Notes: generated from the letters alone by a model not told the origin. DNA of 64,000 bases from Chitinophagaceae bacterium (GCA_947447265.1 CANFKC010000003.1:62001-126000), one strand, 5' to 3'; counted from the first letter of the stretch, positions 16,223 through 25,370 are shown. Made by a program: numbers and translations.

Positions 16223-17749
16223 ATGTTTGTTAATAAGAAAATCGTTATAGCAGCAGCAGGATTAATCTTGGGAGTTTCATCCTGTAGAAAATTCCTGGAT
16301 GTAAATACAAATCCTAATGGTGCTACTTATGCTACTGCCGCTACATTGTTACCGGCTGGCGAGTTAAACATAGGCACTGCGTTAGGAGTTGATATGCAGG
16401 TAAACGGCAGTATGTGGGCTGGTTACTGGACACAGAGCCCAAGTGCAAGTCAGTATAAAATAATTGAACAGTATAATACCGGTCAGGATAACTATTCTTA
16501 CCTGTGGGATAATCTTTACACTGCTAACGAGAACCTATTTCAGTTGATTAAGTTGGCTGACCAGCAGAAAAAAAGGCATTATAAAGCGATAGCATTGTTG
16601 CTGCAGGCTTATACCTACCAGTTAACTACTGATGCTTTTGGTGATGTTCCTTTCAACCAGGCGTTAAGGGCACAACCAGCTGATGGTGGCCTGGTTAACC
16701 CAAAATATGATTCACAACGTGTTGTTTACAACGGCATTATTAAGTACGTCGACTCAGCTGAAGCGTTAATTCAGCAGGCTGATGCTGCTGGTCCATCAAG
16801 CGATGATCTTATCTATCAGGGTGATATGGCCAAGTGGGCGAAATTCGGTTATACACTGAAACTTCGCACCTACCTCAGGATGAGCAAAATCAATCCAACA
16901 GCTGCTCAGGCTGGTATCGCTGCTTTATATGCGACGCCTGGCGTAGCGTTTATTGGTACTGGCGACGATGCTAGAATAAAGTATGGCTTCTCAACTGCTA
17001 ACAAGAATCCTTTGTATGCTGAGGCTTCATCTGCTGTGATCAACGGTACTCAGAATATTGTTGGTAGCTCTACTGTAATTGACAGTATGAATAGTAATGA
17101 TGACTATAGGGCTTACATATTTTTCGGAGCTTTATTATCAAATGGTCAGGTTAAAGGTATAACTCAGGGTAACTACAATAGCAATCCTGCTCCGGGCACA
17201 TATTCTATACCTAACGTTTATGTTGGTGGTGCTGCTGGTGATGCGCGTTCTAGTTCAGCTCCGGTTAACTTCCTTACAAGTTATGAAAGCTATTTCCTTC
17301 AGGCTGAAGCAGTTGTAAGAGGTTGGGCAAGTGGTAATGACTCTTCTCTTTTCTACAAAGGTGTTGCGGCTAGCTTTAACTACTATTCTTCTGAGTTGAG
17401 CACTGAGATTGGCGTTGATGGTGCTACTTCTTATGATATTTATGTAAACGGTGACGTTGCTAATAGCATCCCGGCTGGATATTGGGCTGTATACCCTTAC
17501 ACTGGTACTGCTACCGATAGATTGCGTCACATCATCACAGGCAAATGGTTCGCAATGTGCGGTAATCAGGGTTTCGAAGCATGGACAGAAATGCGCCGTA
17601 CAGGTTATCCTGACTTCTTCGTACCTTCTGTTGCAGCAGGTAGCGCAGCTTTACCCAAAAGGTTCTTGTATCCAACAACTGAAAGCGTAAGGAATTCCGC
17701 TTTCCCTGGTTTGCTGCCGCTTTCTACTAAGATGTGGTGGGATCTATAA
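16223..17749 (+). CDS. SusD/RagB-type nutrient-binding lipoprotein
   Basis: 508 residues with a lipobox near residue 20 (GVSSCRKFLDVNTNPNG). The FLDVNTNPN start, tetratricopeptide-like helices and the C-terminal LPLSTKMWWDL are typical of the SusD-like_2 subgroup. It caps the SusC barrel at the cell surface and binds the ligand. It is co-transcribed with susC (35-bp gap) and overlaps nothing; the next lipoprotein begins 29 bp after the stop. Confidence 0.94.
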   Translation: MFVNKKIVIAAAGLILGVSSCRKFLDVNTNPNGATYATAATLLPAGELNIGTALGVDMQVNGSMWAGYWTQSPSASQYKIIEQYNTGQDNYSYLWDNLYTANENLFQLIKLADQQKKRHYKAIALLLQAYTYQLTTDAFGDVPFNQALRAQPADGGLVNPKYDSQRVVYNGIIKYVDSAEALIQQADAAGPSSDDLIYQGDMAKWAKFGYTLKLRTYLRMSKINPTAAQAGIAALYATPGVAFIGTGDDARIKYGFSTANKNPLYAEASSAVINGTQNIVGSSTVIDSMNSNDDYRAYIFFGALLSNGQVKGITQGNYNSNPAPGTYSIPNVYVGGAAGDARSSSAPVNFLTSYESYFLQAEAVVRGWASGNDSSLFYKGVAASFNYYSSELSTEIGVDGATSYDIYVNGDVANSIPAGYWAVYPYTGTATDRLRHIITGKWFAMCGNQGFEAWTEMRRTGYPDFFVPSVAAGSAALPKRFLYPTTESVRNSAFPGLLPLSTKMWWDL

Positions 17750-17778
17750 TATCAACTTTTGAAACAAAACAAACGAAC

Positions 17779-18423
17779 ATGAAAAAATATTTAATCATAC
17801 CTTTCCTTGCTGTAATGGCATTTACCGCTTGTAGAAAGAAAGAAAATACAGTTTCAACTTTAGTTACTTATTCAACCCCTACAATTGTAGTTACAGGCGC
17901 GCAGTATTACAGCATTCCTGTTGGCGGTGCATTGCCTGCAATCGCTGCAACTGCTTATGATTCTTTCTACAAAGAATCATATCCCGTAGTAATTGATCAG
18001 AGCACACTGGATAACACAGCACCTGGTCTGTACATCGTTAACATGACCTCTAAGAATAAGTATGGCATGGTAGGTACCTACGGTGTTTACATCGCGGTTA
18101 CTAATATCAATCCTGCTATCAATTTGGCTGGAGATTATTTCCGTGTTTCCAATCTGCAAACTGTTTCTGTTACAAAGCTTGCTAATGGTCTTTATCAAAC
18201 TGATAACATCGGTGGTGTTATTCCTCCAAGTGCAGCAATAGTACCAGCATTTTTCGTTCAGACAGATGACTCTACTATCGTTGTTCCGGTACAGTCTTCT
18301 TCTTTGGGAGATATTTACGGTATCAATGCCAAGGTTCATATGGCGGTTGGTGATACTTCTTACCAATACGTTGTTAAAAACCCATCATTCGGTACTGCTA
18401 CCAGGGTTTTCCAGAAAATCTAA
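17779..18423 (+). CDS. Surface lipoprotein of the SusCD locus (DUF5012-like)
   Basis: ATG 17779 gives a 214-residue lipoprotein (MKKYLIIPFLAVMAFTACRK, lipobox Cys18). The frame is open back to 17734, but the signal peptide fixes the start. Beta-rich: an N-terminal Ig-like domain (about 35-115) is followed by a C-terminal beta domain with DDSTIVVPVQSSSLGD. This resembles the BT_2262/DUF5012 lipoproteins encoded third in some SusCD loci. Likely a surface glycan- or peptide-binding accessory. A strong terminator follows. Confidence 0.8.
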   Translation: MKKYLIIPFLAVMAFTACRKKENTVSTLVTYSTPTIVVTGAQYYSIPVGGALPAIAATAYDSFYKESYPVVIDQSTLDNTAPGLYIVNMTSKNKYGMVGTYGVYIAVTNINPAINLAGDYFRVSNLQTVSVTKLANGLYQTDNIGGVIPPSAAIVPAFFVQTDDSTIVVPVQSSSLGDIYGINAKVHMAVGDTSYQYVVKNPSFGTATRVFQKI

Positions 18424-18440
18424 TTTGAATAGCATATTTG

Positions 18441-18476
18441 AAAATCCCCTGCTTTCGCGGGGGATTTTTGTTTTTT
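18441..18476 (+). terminator. Intrinsic terminator of the SusCD operon
   Basis: AAAATCCCC (18441-18449) pairs with GGGGATTTT (18460-18468) around the loop TGCTTTCGCG, followed by a T-rich tail to 18476. It is 18 bp after the lipoprotein stop. This is a textbook intrinsic terminator. Confidence 0.88.
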
Positions 18477-18591
18477 ATCCTGTTGAGTTGAAAATGTTAT
18501 ATAGACATCGCAAATTGTCAACTCCAATTTTCGGGTGGATGGTATCTTTTAGCTTGCATTGGCAATTCCTGAATTGTGGCTGATAGTGCCG

Positions 18592-19374
18592 CTACAGTAA
18601 CACAAATTTATCGGCATCATTTAAGAAGGGAAGCTGTTGCCGCGTCTTGTCAATATGGTCTTTATCGAGTGTAACTGTGTGCACCATTGCTGTGCCGGTA
18701 TGTTGCCATATTGTTTCACCTAGCGGGCCGAAAACACTGCTGTCTCCACTGTATTGGTGACCCTTCCCATCTGACCCTACCCGGTTGACACCCACAACAT
18801 AGCACATGTTCTCTATAGCACGGGCCTGTAAGAGTGTTTTCCATGCAAGGCAGCGCGTTTGCGGCCAGTTAGCAACATAAAGAAGTACATCATAAGGTTC
18901 AGCGGTATTTCGTGCCCAAACGGGGAACCTGAGGTCGTAACACACCATAAGATTAAGCTTCCAGCCATTTACTTGTGCTATAAGCCTGGTATCGCCGGGG
19001 GTATAATGTTTGTTTTCGTGCGCATAGGCGAATAGATGTCTTTTATCGTAAGCACCTATTGTGCCATCAGGCTGCACCCATAATATCCGGTTGTAGTACT
19101 TGCCATCTTCTTCAATTATAAGGCTGCCGGTGAGTATACAGCGGTGCTTTACTGCCATATTTGCCATCCAGCCTACTGTATTACCGTTCATGGGCTCTGC
19201 AAGGCGTTCAGGAGCCATACTAAAGCCCGTGCTGAACATTTCGGGTAAAACCACCACATGCTTGGGCGAAGCTATTGCCGCTATTGTCTTTTCATAATTG
19301 GCAAGGTTGGCTGCAACATCTTCCCATACTATATCAGGTTGTATCAGCGTTATATGTAAATATTGGCCGGCCAT
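18592..19374 (-). CDS. Nitrilase-superfamily omega-amidase (YafV-like)
   Basis: 260 residues, the normal length for YafV. The nitrilase triad is visible: Glu in VVLPEMFSTGF (about residue 44), Lys in AYDKRHLFAYA (about 114) and Cys in LMVCYDLRFPVW (about 147). Predicted to hydrolyse alpha-ketoglutaramate or ketosuccinamate, or a similar omega-amide, in the cytosol; this serves repair and methionine salvage in relatives. It stands alone, convergent with the SusCD operon. Confidence 0.9.
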   Translation of the reverse strand: MAGQYLHITLIQPDIVWEDVAANLANYEKTIAAIASPKHVVVLPEMFSTGFSMAPERLAEPMNGNTVGWMANMAVKHRCILTGSLIIEEDGKYYNRILWVQPDGTIGAYDKRHLFAYAHENKHYTPGDTRLIAQVNGWKLNLMVCYDLRFPVWARNTAEPYDVLLYVANWPQTRCLAWKTLLQARAIENMCYVVGVNRVGSDGKGHQYSGDSSVFGPLGETIWQHTGTAMVHTVTLDKDHIDKTRQQLPFLNDADKFVLL

Positions 19375-19487
19375 TTTGAATATGCGTTTATTTGTGATAA
19401 TATTACAATGATAAAGAAACGGATAATTACCGGCAATTTTTAATTTTGTCGGGCATTGTTGCCGGCGCTATATTGATTGATTAACGG

Positions 19488-20207
19488 ATGAGAAAGATAC
19501 TGATTTTAATTTTATTATTACTGCCGGCTGTGCTTTGGGCAAAGAAGAAAGATAAGCCCCAGCACATGTTGCCGGGTAGGTGGGTGGAAATAAAGCGCCT
19601 CACGCCGGACTCCACTGTGGTTGACTTTAAAGATACACTGTTTATGACGTTCGCTATCCGCGATAGTTTTACCTATAGGTTGCGTAACGGTTTTGTCTAC
19701 CGTGGTAAATACACCTACGATGAAGAGGATCACCTGGAGTTTGGTACTGCTGCCTACCAGGTTGCGCTGCGCCGCCCGAACAGGAGCCTGATACTTGCTA
19801 ATCCCAAAGGCATTTATTACTTCATTCCTGACACTGCTGATACCGCGGTTGTAATTGTATTGGATACTGCCGAAAAGATATTGCCGGTTGGCAACATTGA
19901 CCAGATGATAGGTCACTGGACGGTTTATAAAAGAACTATTGATAAGGACGGTGGCGGTGTCGACTTCCCGAGCCAGATAAATGGATTATATGTTACAGGA
20001 AAGGGTAGCGATGAAAAGCAAGGCTACCTCTATTGCGGAAATGACGCTAACAACGATCCGGGTTGGTATGTAAAATCGCTTACTGGCGACCAAACCCTCG
20101 ATTGTGATGGTAAAAATCCCCGGTCTATAAAAGTGGTGAAATGCCAGAAAGGAGAGTTGATACTTTCTGAGGGAGGAGTAAATTACTTCTTTAAGCAGTT
20201 TAAATAA
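19488..20207 (+). CDS. Secreted protein of unknown function
   Basis: 239 residues. The signal peptide MRKILILILLLLPAVLWA is followed by a lysine-rich stretch (KKKDK) and two related beta-rich halves. Each half begins with an L-P-G-R-W-V / I-G-H-W-T-V pattern (about residues 28 and 141), reminiscent of lipocalin-like domains (DUF4488/DUF5004-type) that start GxW. Periplasmic or surface-located. No partner genes nearby. The family call is tentative. Confidence 0.65.
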   Translation: MRKILILILLLLPAVLWAKKKDKPQHMLPGRWVEIKRLTPDSTVVDFKDTLFMTFAIRDSFTYRLRNGFVYRGKYTYDEEDHLEFGTAAYQVALRRPNRSLILANPKGIYYFIPDTADTAVVIVLDTAEKILPVGNIDQMIGHWTVYKRTIDKDGGGVDFPSQINGLYVTGKGSDEKQGYLYCGNDANNDPGWYVKSLTGDQTLDCDGKNPRSIKVVKCQKGELILSEGGVNYFFKQFK

Positions 20208-20238
20208 GCGCAGCTAGCTACGCTCATCAGAAAAGTTC

Positions 20239-20557
20239 TCATGGGTTAATAGCTAAAAATTCCTCCCATAGTAGCCCGCCGATACCAATCAGCAATGTTT
20301 TGTCAAATTGCATTTGTTTATTGAATGCAGTCATGCCCGATTTATTTGCGTTTATAGCGCCTGTTAAACAACTTTGTAATACACTGATAATAAGCTTTTT
20401 ATAACCATTCGAGGATTTTGCTCAATGTACTGAATAAATTTACTCAGTACATTGAGCAAAATTATTCAGATTTAAGAGAAGGAATGAGCGCACTGAAATG
20501 TACAAGCCAGAAGGTGGTGATATATTTTTCAAAGACACCTTCATAAAGTTCATCCAT
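20239..20557 (-). pseudogene. Two minus-strand open fragments around a long hairpin
   Basis: Downstream of the GT39 gene are two protein-like frames on its strand. The first (ATG 20557 to stop 20462-20464) encodes 31 residues starting MDELYEGVFEKYITTFWLVH. The second (open from 20421 to stop 20239) encodes about 60 residues without its own good start, ending in FDKTLLIGIGGLLWEEFLAI. The 19-bp hairpin at 20415-20462 separates them. No family recognised. They look like remains of one or two small genes. Confidence 0.3.
20415..20462. repeat. 19-bp perfect inverted repeat (hairpin)
   Basis: The left arm 20415-20433 (ATTTTGCTCAATGTACTGA) is the exact reverse complement of 20444-20462; the loop is 10 nt. 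This stem is longer than needed for a terminator and AT-rich. It lies in a 431-bp gap between convergent genes. It could be a bidirectional terminator, a binding site or a scar of a mobile element. Confidence 0.8.
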
Positions 20558-20638
20558 TTTTGGGCTGGATGACCTGAAATTATTTAATAAATACAATCAG
20601 CGTTTCAGCAGAGGAAAGCAATTTTCTTGTTATTGACC

Positions 20639-22288
20639 CTACTTCATCCGAAGAAAATAATAGCTCTTTACCGCTTTTTCTCTTGTGGCAGGGTTGAGGA
20701 ATTCGGGAGTAAGCTCACTTACTTTAAAGAGTTTGCCTTGTTTTACAATATCGAAAGCAGCGCCGCTTTCCTTTAGCTTCTGCATACCTTCATCCATAGT
20801 AAGTACATACCGAAACGTTTTTGCAAGAGAAGAATCATCCTTGCCATGTATAATTTCCTGTGCGTAGAAACTGAGTGAGTTCAAAGGGTCGTTAACCTTG
20901 TAGAAGGTAATATCTCCGGCAGGAATGTTCTTTTCGTGGATGTACTTCCCGACCTGCGAACCTACCTGATATTGCAAAAGGGTATAGTAAACAAAATTGG
21001 TAAGGAAAATATTCGCCATTATAAGGCATATACCCGGCAGCCAGAAAGCCTTTGCCACAAGTTGTTTGCTAAAGGCAAGGTAAACCCAAAGCGCCGCGCA
21101 AAGCGCCCATAAGCTTATCGAAAAAATACCTGAAGGGAATACCCATGTTATCAGCAGAAGTACGATAAGCAATACCAGAACGGATATTACCATTAGCACA
21201 GGCTGCAGTACTTTATACAAACCCTTATTGGTGCCAGCCTCCAGGAACCCGGCAAAAGATGCTGCAGTAATTATTGCCGCCAGAGGAAATGCGACAAAAA
21301 TATAATGGGGTAGCTGGTAGGCTGATGACCCCAAGGCTAAATATGCCAGCAAAAAGCCGCCGGTAGTCATCCATTCCTGGCCTTCGCGAAGCTTGAATTT
21401 TTGCCTGAAGAGGGTTATAATATTTACCACTATTCCTGGTACCAGCACAAAGATCCATGGCAGAAAGGACCATAACATATTCAGCAACAGGAAACTGATA
21501 TCAGCGCCGTTCTTCCATGGGCTTTCTCCCGTTATTCTTCCAAAACTTTGCGACCAGTAAAAAAAACGCAGCCCGCTAACGCCCATTTGTCCGTTTACAA
21601 GTGCCTCAGGATGCAGGTCGTACTGCTGGTAAAGACCAAGGCTCATAGGCAAAAGAATGATGCCAATAATAGCCAGCCCAAAAAGGTATGCCGGTTTAAA
21701 GAATTTGGCCCACTGCCGCTTCAGCGCCCAATCGCTGGCAAAACAAAAAACAGGAACCATCAATGCTATGGGCCCTTTCGTCATCATGCCAAAGCCTACT
21801 GCCGCAAACCCGGCAAAAAGGTACGTGACTTTTTTTGTTACATCCCATTCCTTAACCAACCAGATGGCGGTTACTACCCAGCTCATAAGTATCGTATCGC
21901 AACGGATATCGTTGGTCATCAGGAACATACCCTGGCAGGTTGCTAAAACAAGTGCAGCCATACGTGCAGTGGCATCGTTATACAATAACCGCGCGAGCCT
22001 GTAGGTAGCATAAACAGCCCACAGTGCAAAAAGTATGGACGGCAGTTTGTAACCGAAATTACCGATACCAAACAGCTTCATACTCAGGGTACTCACCCAA
22101 AAGAGAAACGGGGGCTTATCCAGGTAATTGAAGCCATGGTCGTAGAGGAAGAGCCAGTTATGGCTATCCAGCATTTCCCGGCTCATACTGGCATATTGCG
22201 AAGCATCAATATCCATAGTATCTACACGGATACCGGTAAAGTATATGATGGCAATGATAATAAATACCCAAAACGGAATTTTTGGCAT
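20639..22288 (-). CDS. Polytopic glycosyltransferase, GT39/ArnT-like family
   Basis: ATG 22288 gives 549 residues (MPKIPFWVFIIIAIIYFTGI); the frame upstream to 22348 lacks a convincing start. The GT-C motif DTMDIDASQYASMSREML (about residues 23-40) carries the acidic residues expected in the first periplasmic loop. The family loop FNYLDKPPFLFWV follows, then about twelve membrane helices and a short soluble C-terminus. The D-K-P-P-F/L-x-F-W pattern is typical of ArnT-like transferases using undecaprenyl-phosphate sugars. The acceptor is unknown. A dipeptide epimerase is divergent, 51 bp away. Confidence 0.87.
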   Translation of the reverse strand: MPKIPFWVFIIIAIIYFTGIRVDTMDIDASQYASMSREMLDSHNWLFLYDHGFNYLDKPPFLFWVSTLSMKLFGIGNFGYKLPSILFALWAVYATYRLARLLYNDATARMAALVLATCQGMFLMTNDIRCDTILMSWVVTAIWLVKEWDVTKKVTYLFAGFAAVGFGMMTKGPIALMVPVFCFASDWALKRQWAKFFKPAYLFGLAIIGIILLPMSLGLYQQYDLHPEALVNGQMGVSGLRFFYWSQSFGRITGESPWKNGADISFLLLNMLWSFLPWIFVLVPGIVVNIITLFRQKFKLREGQEWMTTGGFLLAYLALGSSAYQLPHYIFVAFPLAAIITAASFAGFLEAGTNKGLYKVLQPVLMVISVLVLLIVLLLITWVFPSGIFSISLWALCAALWVYLAFSKQLVAKAFWLPGICLIMANIFLTNFVYYTLLQYQVGSQVGKYIHEKNIPAGDITFYKVNDPLNSLSFYAQEIIHGKDDSSLAKTFRYVLTMDEGMQKLKESGAAFDIVKQGKLFKVSELTPEFLNPATREKAVKSYYFLRMK

Positions 22289-22339
22289 GCAGCAAATTTG
22301 TAAACGTGCGAATTGCAAAAATAGTTGCAATTTTATCGA

Positions 22340-23365
22340 ATGTTGCAATTAAAATATCTGCGCTCCAATTTGGCGTTTGAATACCCCTTTACCACCCACA
22401 AAGGCACCAAAACACACCAACCGTCTTTAATAGTCGGCCTTGGTCTTGCCGGCATGATGGGTTTGGGCGAGGCGCCGGCAATAAGCTACTACAATATAAC
22501 GGTTGATGAAATGATAGCTTCGCTGGATAGCAAGCGGGCAATGATAGAACGTTACGCCCTTACCGACCCCGAACGTTTCTGGCATTTTTTGCATCACCTG
22601 ATACCCGGCCAGAATTTCCTTACCGCCGCACTGGATATTGCCGGCTGGGACCTTTTCGCGCAAATGCAGCGTAAGCCATTGTATAAACTGTTGGGTCTTG
22701 ATTGGGAAAATATTCCTTTGACCGATTACACTATAGGTATTGATACTGCCGAAAACATGGTAGCCAAAGTAAATGCACACCCATGGCCAGTTTACAAAAT
22801 TAAAGTGGGTGGCAATGACGATATTGATAAACTGCGTGCGATGCGAGCGGCTACTGCCGCTCCCTTCAGGATAGATGCCAATGAGGGCTGGACGTTTGAT
22901 GATGCCCGGCGACTGCTACCAGAATTAAAATTGTTGGGTGTGCAGTTAGTAGAGCAGCCACTTAACCGGGCTGAAATGGACGCTATGAAGGATTTAAAGG
23001 CACTATCGCCGCTGCCATTGTATGCCGATGAAAGCTGCGTAACCGAACATGATGTAAAAAAATGTGCTGATGGTTTTGATGGCATCAACATTAAACTAAC
23101 CAAATGTGGGGGTATTACGCCGGCATTGCGCATGATTAAAGAAGCGCGGCAACTGGGCTTAAAAGTAATGATGGGCAGCATGAATGAAAGCAATATCGGC
23201 AGCGCTGCTATAGCCAATATGCTCCCCCTGCTCGATGAAGTAGATGCGGACGGACCTTTATTGCTGCAAGGCGATATTACTGAAGGCCTTACCTACACAA
23301 ACGGCATCATTCAACTCAGTGGCAGAAACGGATTAGGGGTAAGGTTTAAGAGCGCTAAAAGCTAG
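22340..23365 (+). CDS. Dipeptide epimerase (enolase superfamily, L-Ala-D/L-Glu type)
   Basis: ATG 22340 gives 341 residues. Catalytic KxK is in VYKIKVGG (about 153-155). Metal ligands are in RIDANEGWT, QLVEQPL and YADESC, and the second-face lysine in INIKLTKCGG. The C-terminal MMGSMNESNIGSAA is the family hallmark. Predicted to epimerise L-Ala-D-Glu from murein (or related dipeptides) for peptidoglycan recycling. An N-terminal capping domain (1-125) is present. The start is near the -7-like TTTTATCG of a short divergent promoter region shared with the GT39 gene. Confidence 0.9.
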   Translation: MLQLKYLRSNLAFEYPFTTHKGTKTHQPSLIVGLGLAGMMGLGEAPAISYYNITVDEMIASLDSKRAMIERYALTDPERFWHFLHHLIPGQNFLTAALDIAGWDLFAQMQRKPLYKLLGLDWENIPLTDYTIGIDTAENMVAKVNAHPWPVYKIKVGGNDDIDKLRAMRAATAAPFRIDANEGWTFDDARRLLPELKLLGVQLVEQPLNRAEMDAMKDLKALSPLPLYADESCVTEHDVKKCADGFDGINIKLTKCGGITPALRMIKEARQLGLKVMMGSMNESNIGSAAIANMLPLLDEVDADGPLLLQGDITEGLTYTNGIIQLSGRNGLGVRFKSAKS

Positions 23366-23399
23366 CAGTATATAATAACGACACGTGAATTTTGTCGGC

Positions 23400-23426
23400 T
23401 TTGCGCTTCTTTGCGGTTCTCTCAAC
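23400..23426. repeat. Decayed CTTTGCG-type dispersed intergenic repeat, copy 1
   Basis: TTTGCGCTTCTTTGCGGTTC then TCTCAA, between convergent genes. A related copy is at 34246-34272 (TTGCGCTTTTTTTGCGTT then ATTCTCAA). Both sit just beyond the 3' end of a minus-strand gene. Repeats with CTTTGCG-N-CTTTGCG are common between genes in this phylum, from memory. Confidence 0.5.
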
Positions 23427-23463
23427 GCGCTTTGCGTTAATATTTAATTAAATGCGGTTCGCC

Positions 23464-24384
23464 TTAGTACTTAAGGCGTGCTTCCACCTTTTTGAGATAG
23501 GCCAGTGTTTTGGCACTGATGGCCGTGCGCTTTTCAGTAAACGGAATAGCCACTACCTGCCCGATAGCCACGAAAAAGGTGCCCAGGTTTCCCTTTGCGA
23601 GGCGAAGGTATTGCACCCCCCAGCTTAGAGCTGTGGTAATGAAATCTTTTACCGGAAGATAGCGCCACGCCACCTTGCTTTTATTTACCCATTGCATCTG
23701 CAACTTCTTATAATTGGGTTGCCTGCCCAGTGGCGATTCTTTGTGTTCTACAGTCACCCGGTTATCGAAACCAATGGTATAACCGGCATCCAGAACGCGA
23801 TAGCCGAGGTCGTATTCTTCCATACCATAATGAAAATCAGTAGGGTAGAGGCCGGTTTTGGCAATTATCTCACGCTTCATAATATGGGCACAACCAATAA
23901 AGTAGGAAGTTAGAAACTGCGGATTGCTGGCATATTTCTCATACTTTTTATGTGGGAAGGCAGTAAGCTGCACCTCCTTATTATCGTAATAGATTACCCT
24001 TGGGGTGATTATACCGGTATTGTTTTCAATAAAAAACGGCAGGTCGAACAATGCAGAAAGCTGCAGCAGGTCATCCGGCTTGGTAAGCACGGCATCATCA
24101 TCCAGTATAAACATCAGGTCACCTTTGGCTTCCTGCATCAGGGTATTACGGCCCCGTGCCACGCCCGAATTATCTGGCGACATCATATACCTGATCTTTT
24201 GCCGCGGATGGGCAGCTATGTAGTCCGTTACCTCCTTATACGAATCGGTTGAAGCATTATTCAGCACCAATACTTCTTGTAATACAGTATCAGTACCGTT
24301 TTGCAAAGCAAGGTTCTTTAAAAGTTCCAGCAGGTCGCCGGACCGGTTATATGTAAGAAGAAGTATAGAAATAGTGCGTGCCAT
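23464..24384 (-). CDS. Family 2 glycosyltransferase
   Basis: 306 residues with a GT-A fold: N-terminal ISILLLTYNRSGDLLELLKN, then VLVLNNASTD, DNSGVARGRN and the metal-binding LMFILDDDAVL (about residues 91-101). The acceptor-side motif is GMEEYDLGYRVLDAGYTIGF. No membrane-spanning segment is certain, though residues 250-280 are hydrophobic. It probably adds one sugar to a cell-surface polysaccharide. It is not part of a polysaccharide cluster here. Confidence 0.88.
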   Translation of the reverse strand: MARTISILLLTYNRSGDLLELLKNLALQNGTDTVLQEVLVLNNASTDSYKEVTDYIAAHPRQKIRYMMSPDNSGVARGRNTLMQEAKGDLMFILDDDAVLTKPDDLLQLSALFDLPFFIENNTGIITPRVIYYDNKEVQLTAFPHKKYEKYASNPQFLTSYFIGCAHIMKREIIAKTGLYPTDFHYGMEEYDLGYRVLDAGYTIGFDNRVTVEHKESPLGRQPNYKKLQMQWVNKSKVAWRYLPVKDFITTALSWGVQYLRLAKGNLGTFFVAIGQVVAIPFTEKRTAISAKTLAYLKKVEARLKY

Positions 24385-24443
24385 AAGCAGCTACAAATTT
24401 AGGCTTTATAGATGGTAAATTCAGTTGTGTTTAAGGTTTTGGT

Positions 24444-24451
24444 TAGCTTTG
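24444..24451 (+). promoter_or_regulatory. TAGCTTTG -7 element of the first TonB-C-like gene
   Basis: A perfect TAnnTTTG element, 17 bp before ATG 24469. The downstream paralog has TAGCTTTA at 24912-24919, followed by the near-identical AAAAAnnACTCCTTATGAAA, so the promoter and translation start were duplicated with the gene. The second copy has lost the final G. Confidence 0.5.
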
Positions 24452-24468
24452 TAAAAAAACAACTCCTT

Positions 24469-24858
24469 ATGAAATTTCTAACTATGCTTACGTTCCTGAT
24501 TATTTCAGTCAGCAGTTACGCTCAGCAAGCCGCCACCCAACCGCCGCCACCTAGCATATACCAGTTCGTTGACCAAATGCCCAGGTGTCCGTACGACATT
24601 AACACCTATATGGCCGAACATCTTAAATACCCGAAAAACGCTAAGAAAAAGGGTACGCAAGGTCGGGTAATTACACGCTTTGTCGTTAATGAAGATGGCA
24701 GCATCAGCGATGTAAAAATTGCTCGTGGCATTGGTGATGGCTGTGACGAGGCCGCAACGGAGCTGATAAAAAATATGCCGGCCTGGAAAGCTGGAAAATT
24801 AGATGGAAAAGCGGTCAAAGTAATGTTGGACCAGCCTGTACAATTCAGGTTAGAATAA
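24469..24858 (+). CDS. Secreted TonB C-terminal domain protein, copy 1
   Basis: ATG 24469 gives 129 residues: signal peptide MKFLTMLTFLIISVSSYAQ, short Pro-rich linker, then a single TonB_C fold (about 42-129: YMAEHLKYPKNAKKKGTQGR, VNEDGSISDVKIARGIGDGCDEAA, NMPAWKAGKLDGKAV). Unlike TonB it has no membrane anchor or long periplasmic arm, so it should be a free periplasmic domain. It is the first of three tandem relatives (24469, 24935 and 25376). Function unknown. Confidence 0.85.
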   Translation: MKFLTMLTFLIISVSSYAQQAATQPPPPSIYQFVDQMPRCPYDINTYMAEHLKYPKNAKKKGTQGRVITRFVVNEDGSISDVKIARGIGDGCDEAATELIKNMPAWKAGKLDGKAVKVMLDQPVQFRLE

Positions 24859-24934
24859 ACTGTCGTAATAATTTAGCATCTCCAAAATCAATTCGTTACA
24901 TCACTTCGCAATAGCTTTACAAAAAGTACTCCTT

Positions 24935-25321
24935 ATGAAACCTTTCTCTCTGTTTAAATTATCGGCCATCTCAACGGCTACTATCGCCCAGCAATCCACT
25001 CCACCACGAACTCAGATTTACCAGTTTGTCGAAAAAATGCCCGTCTGCCCTTACGATCTCATGGTGTATTTTTCCGAAAACCTAAACTATCCCGATTCAG
25101 CTATTGATAAAGGTATCGAAGGGCGAGTGGTTATTCAGTTTGTTGTTGAAGCAGATGGAACCATAGGCAGCTTAAGCGTTTTTAAGGGCATCGGCGGCGG
25201 TTGTGATGAAGAAGCGTTAAGGGTGATTAAAAATATGCCAAAATGGAGGCCGGGTTACAATAGTGGTAAAGCGGTGAATACTTATTTCACCCAGCCATTG
25301 AGCTTTAAACTTGAGCGATAA
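24935..25321 (+). CDS. Secreted TonB C-terminal domain protein, copy 2
   Basis: 128 residues, clearly a paralog of copy 1: YQFVEKMPVCPYDLMVYFSE against YQFVDQMPRCPYDINTYMAE, then the same G-x-G-G-G/D-C-D-E-A block and a W-R/K-x-G tail. The signal peptide is weaker (MKPFSLFKLSAISTATIAQQ), lacking a clean hydrophobic core, so export may be reduced. The shared leader upstream shows that the duplication included the promoter. Confidence 0.82.
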   Translation: MKPFSLFKLSAISTATIAQQSTPPRTQIYQFVEKMPVCPYDLMVYFSENLNYPDSAIDKGIEGRVVIQFVVEADGTIGSLSVFKGIGGGCDEEALRVIKNMPKWRPGYNSGKAVNTYFTQPLSFKLER

Positions 25322-25350
25322 ATGGGCTTCGGTTAGATTGTCGCACTTTA

Positions 25351-25370
25351 ATTATAATTGCAATTATAAT
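25351..25370. repeat. 20-bp perfect palindrome before the third copy
   Basis: ATTATAATTG (25351-25360) followed directly by CAATTATAAT (25361-25370), 5 bp before ATG 25376. Flanking arms ATGGGCT (25322-25328) and AGCCCAT (25371-25377) also pair; the right arm includes the A and T of the start codon. Could be an operator, or an RNA structure hiding the start. Confidence 0.65.
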
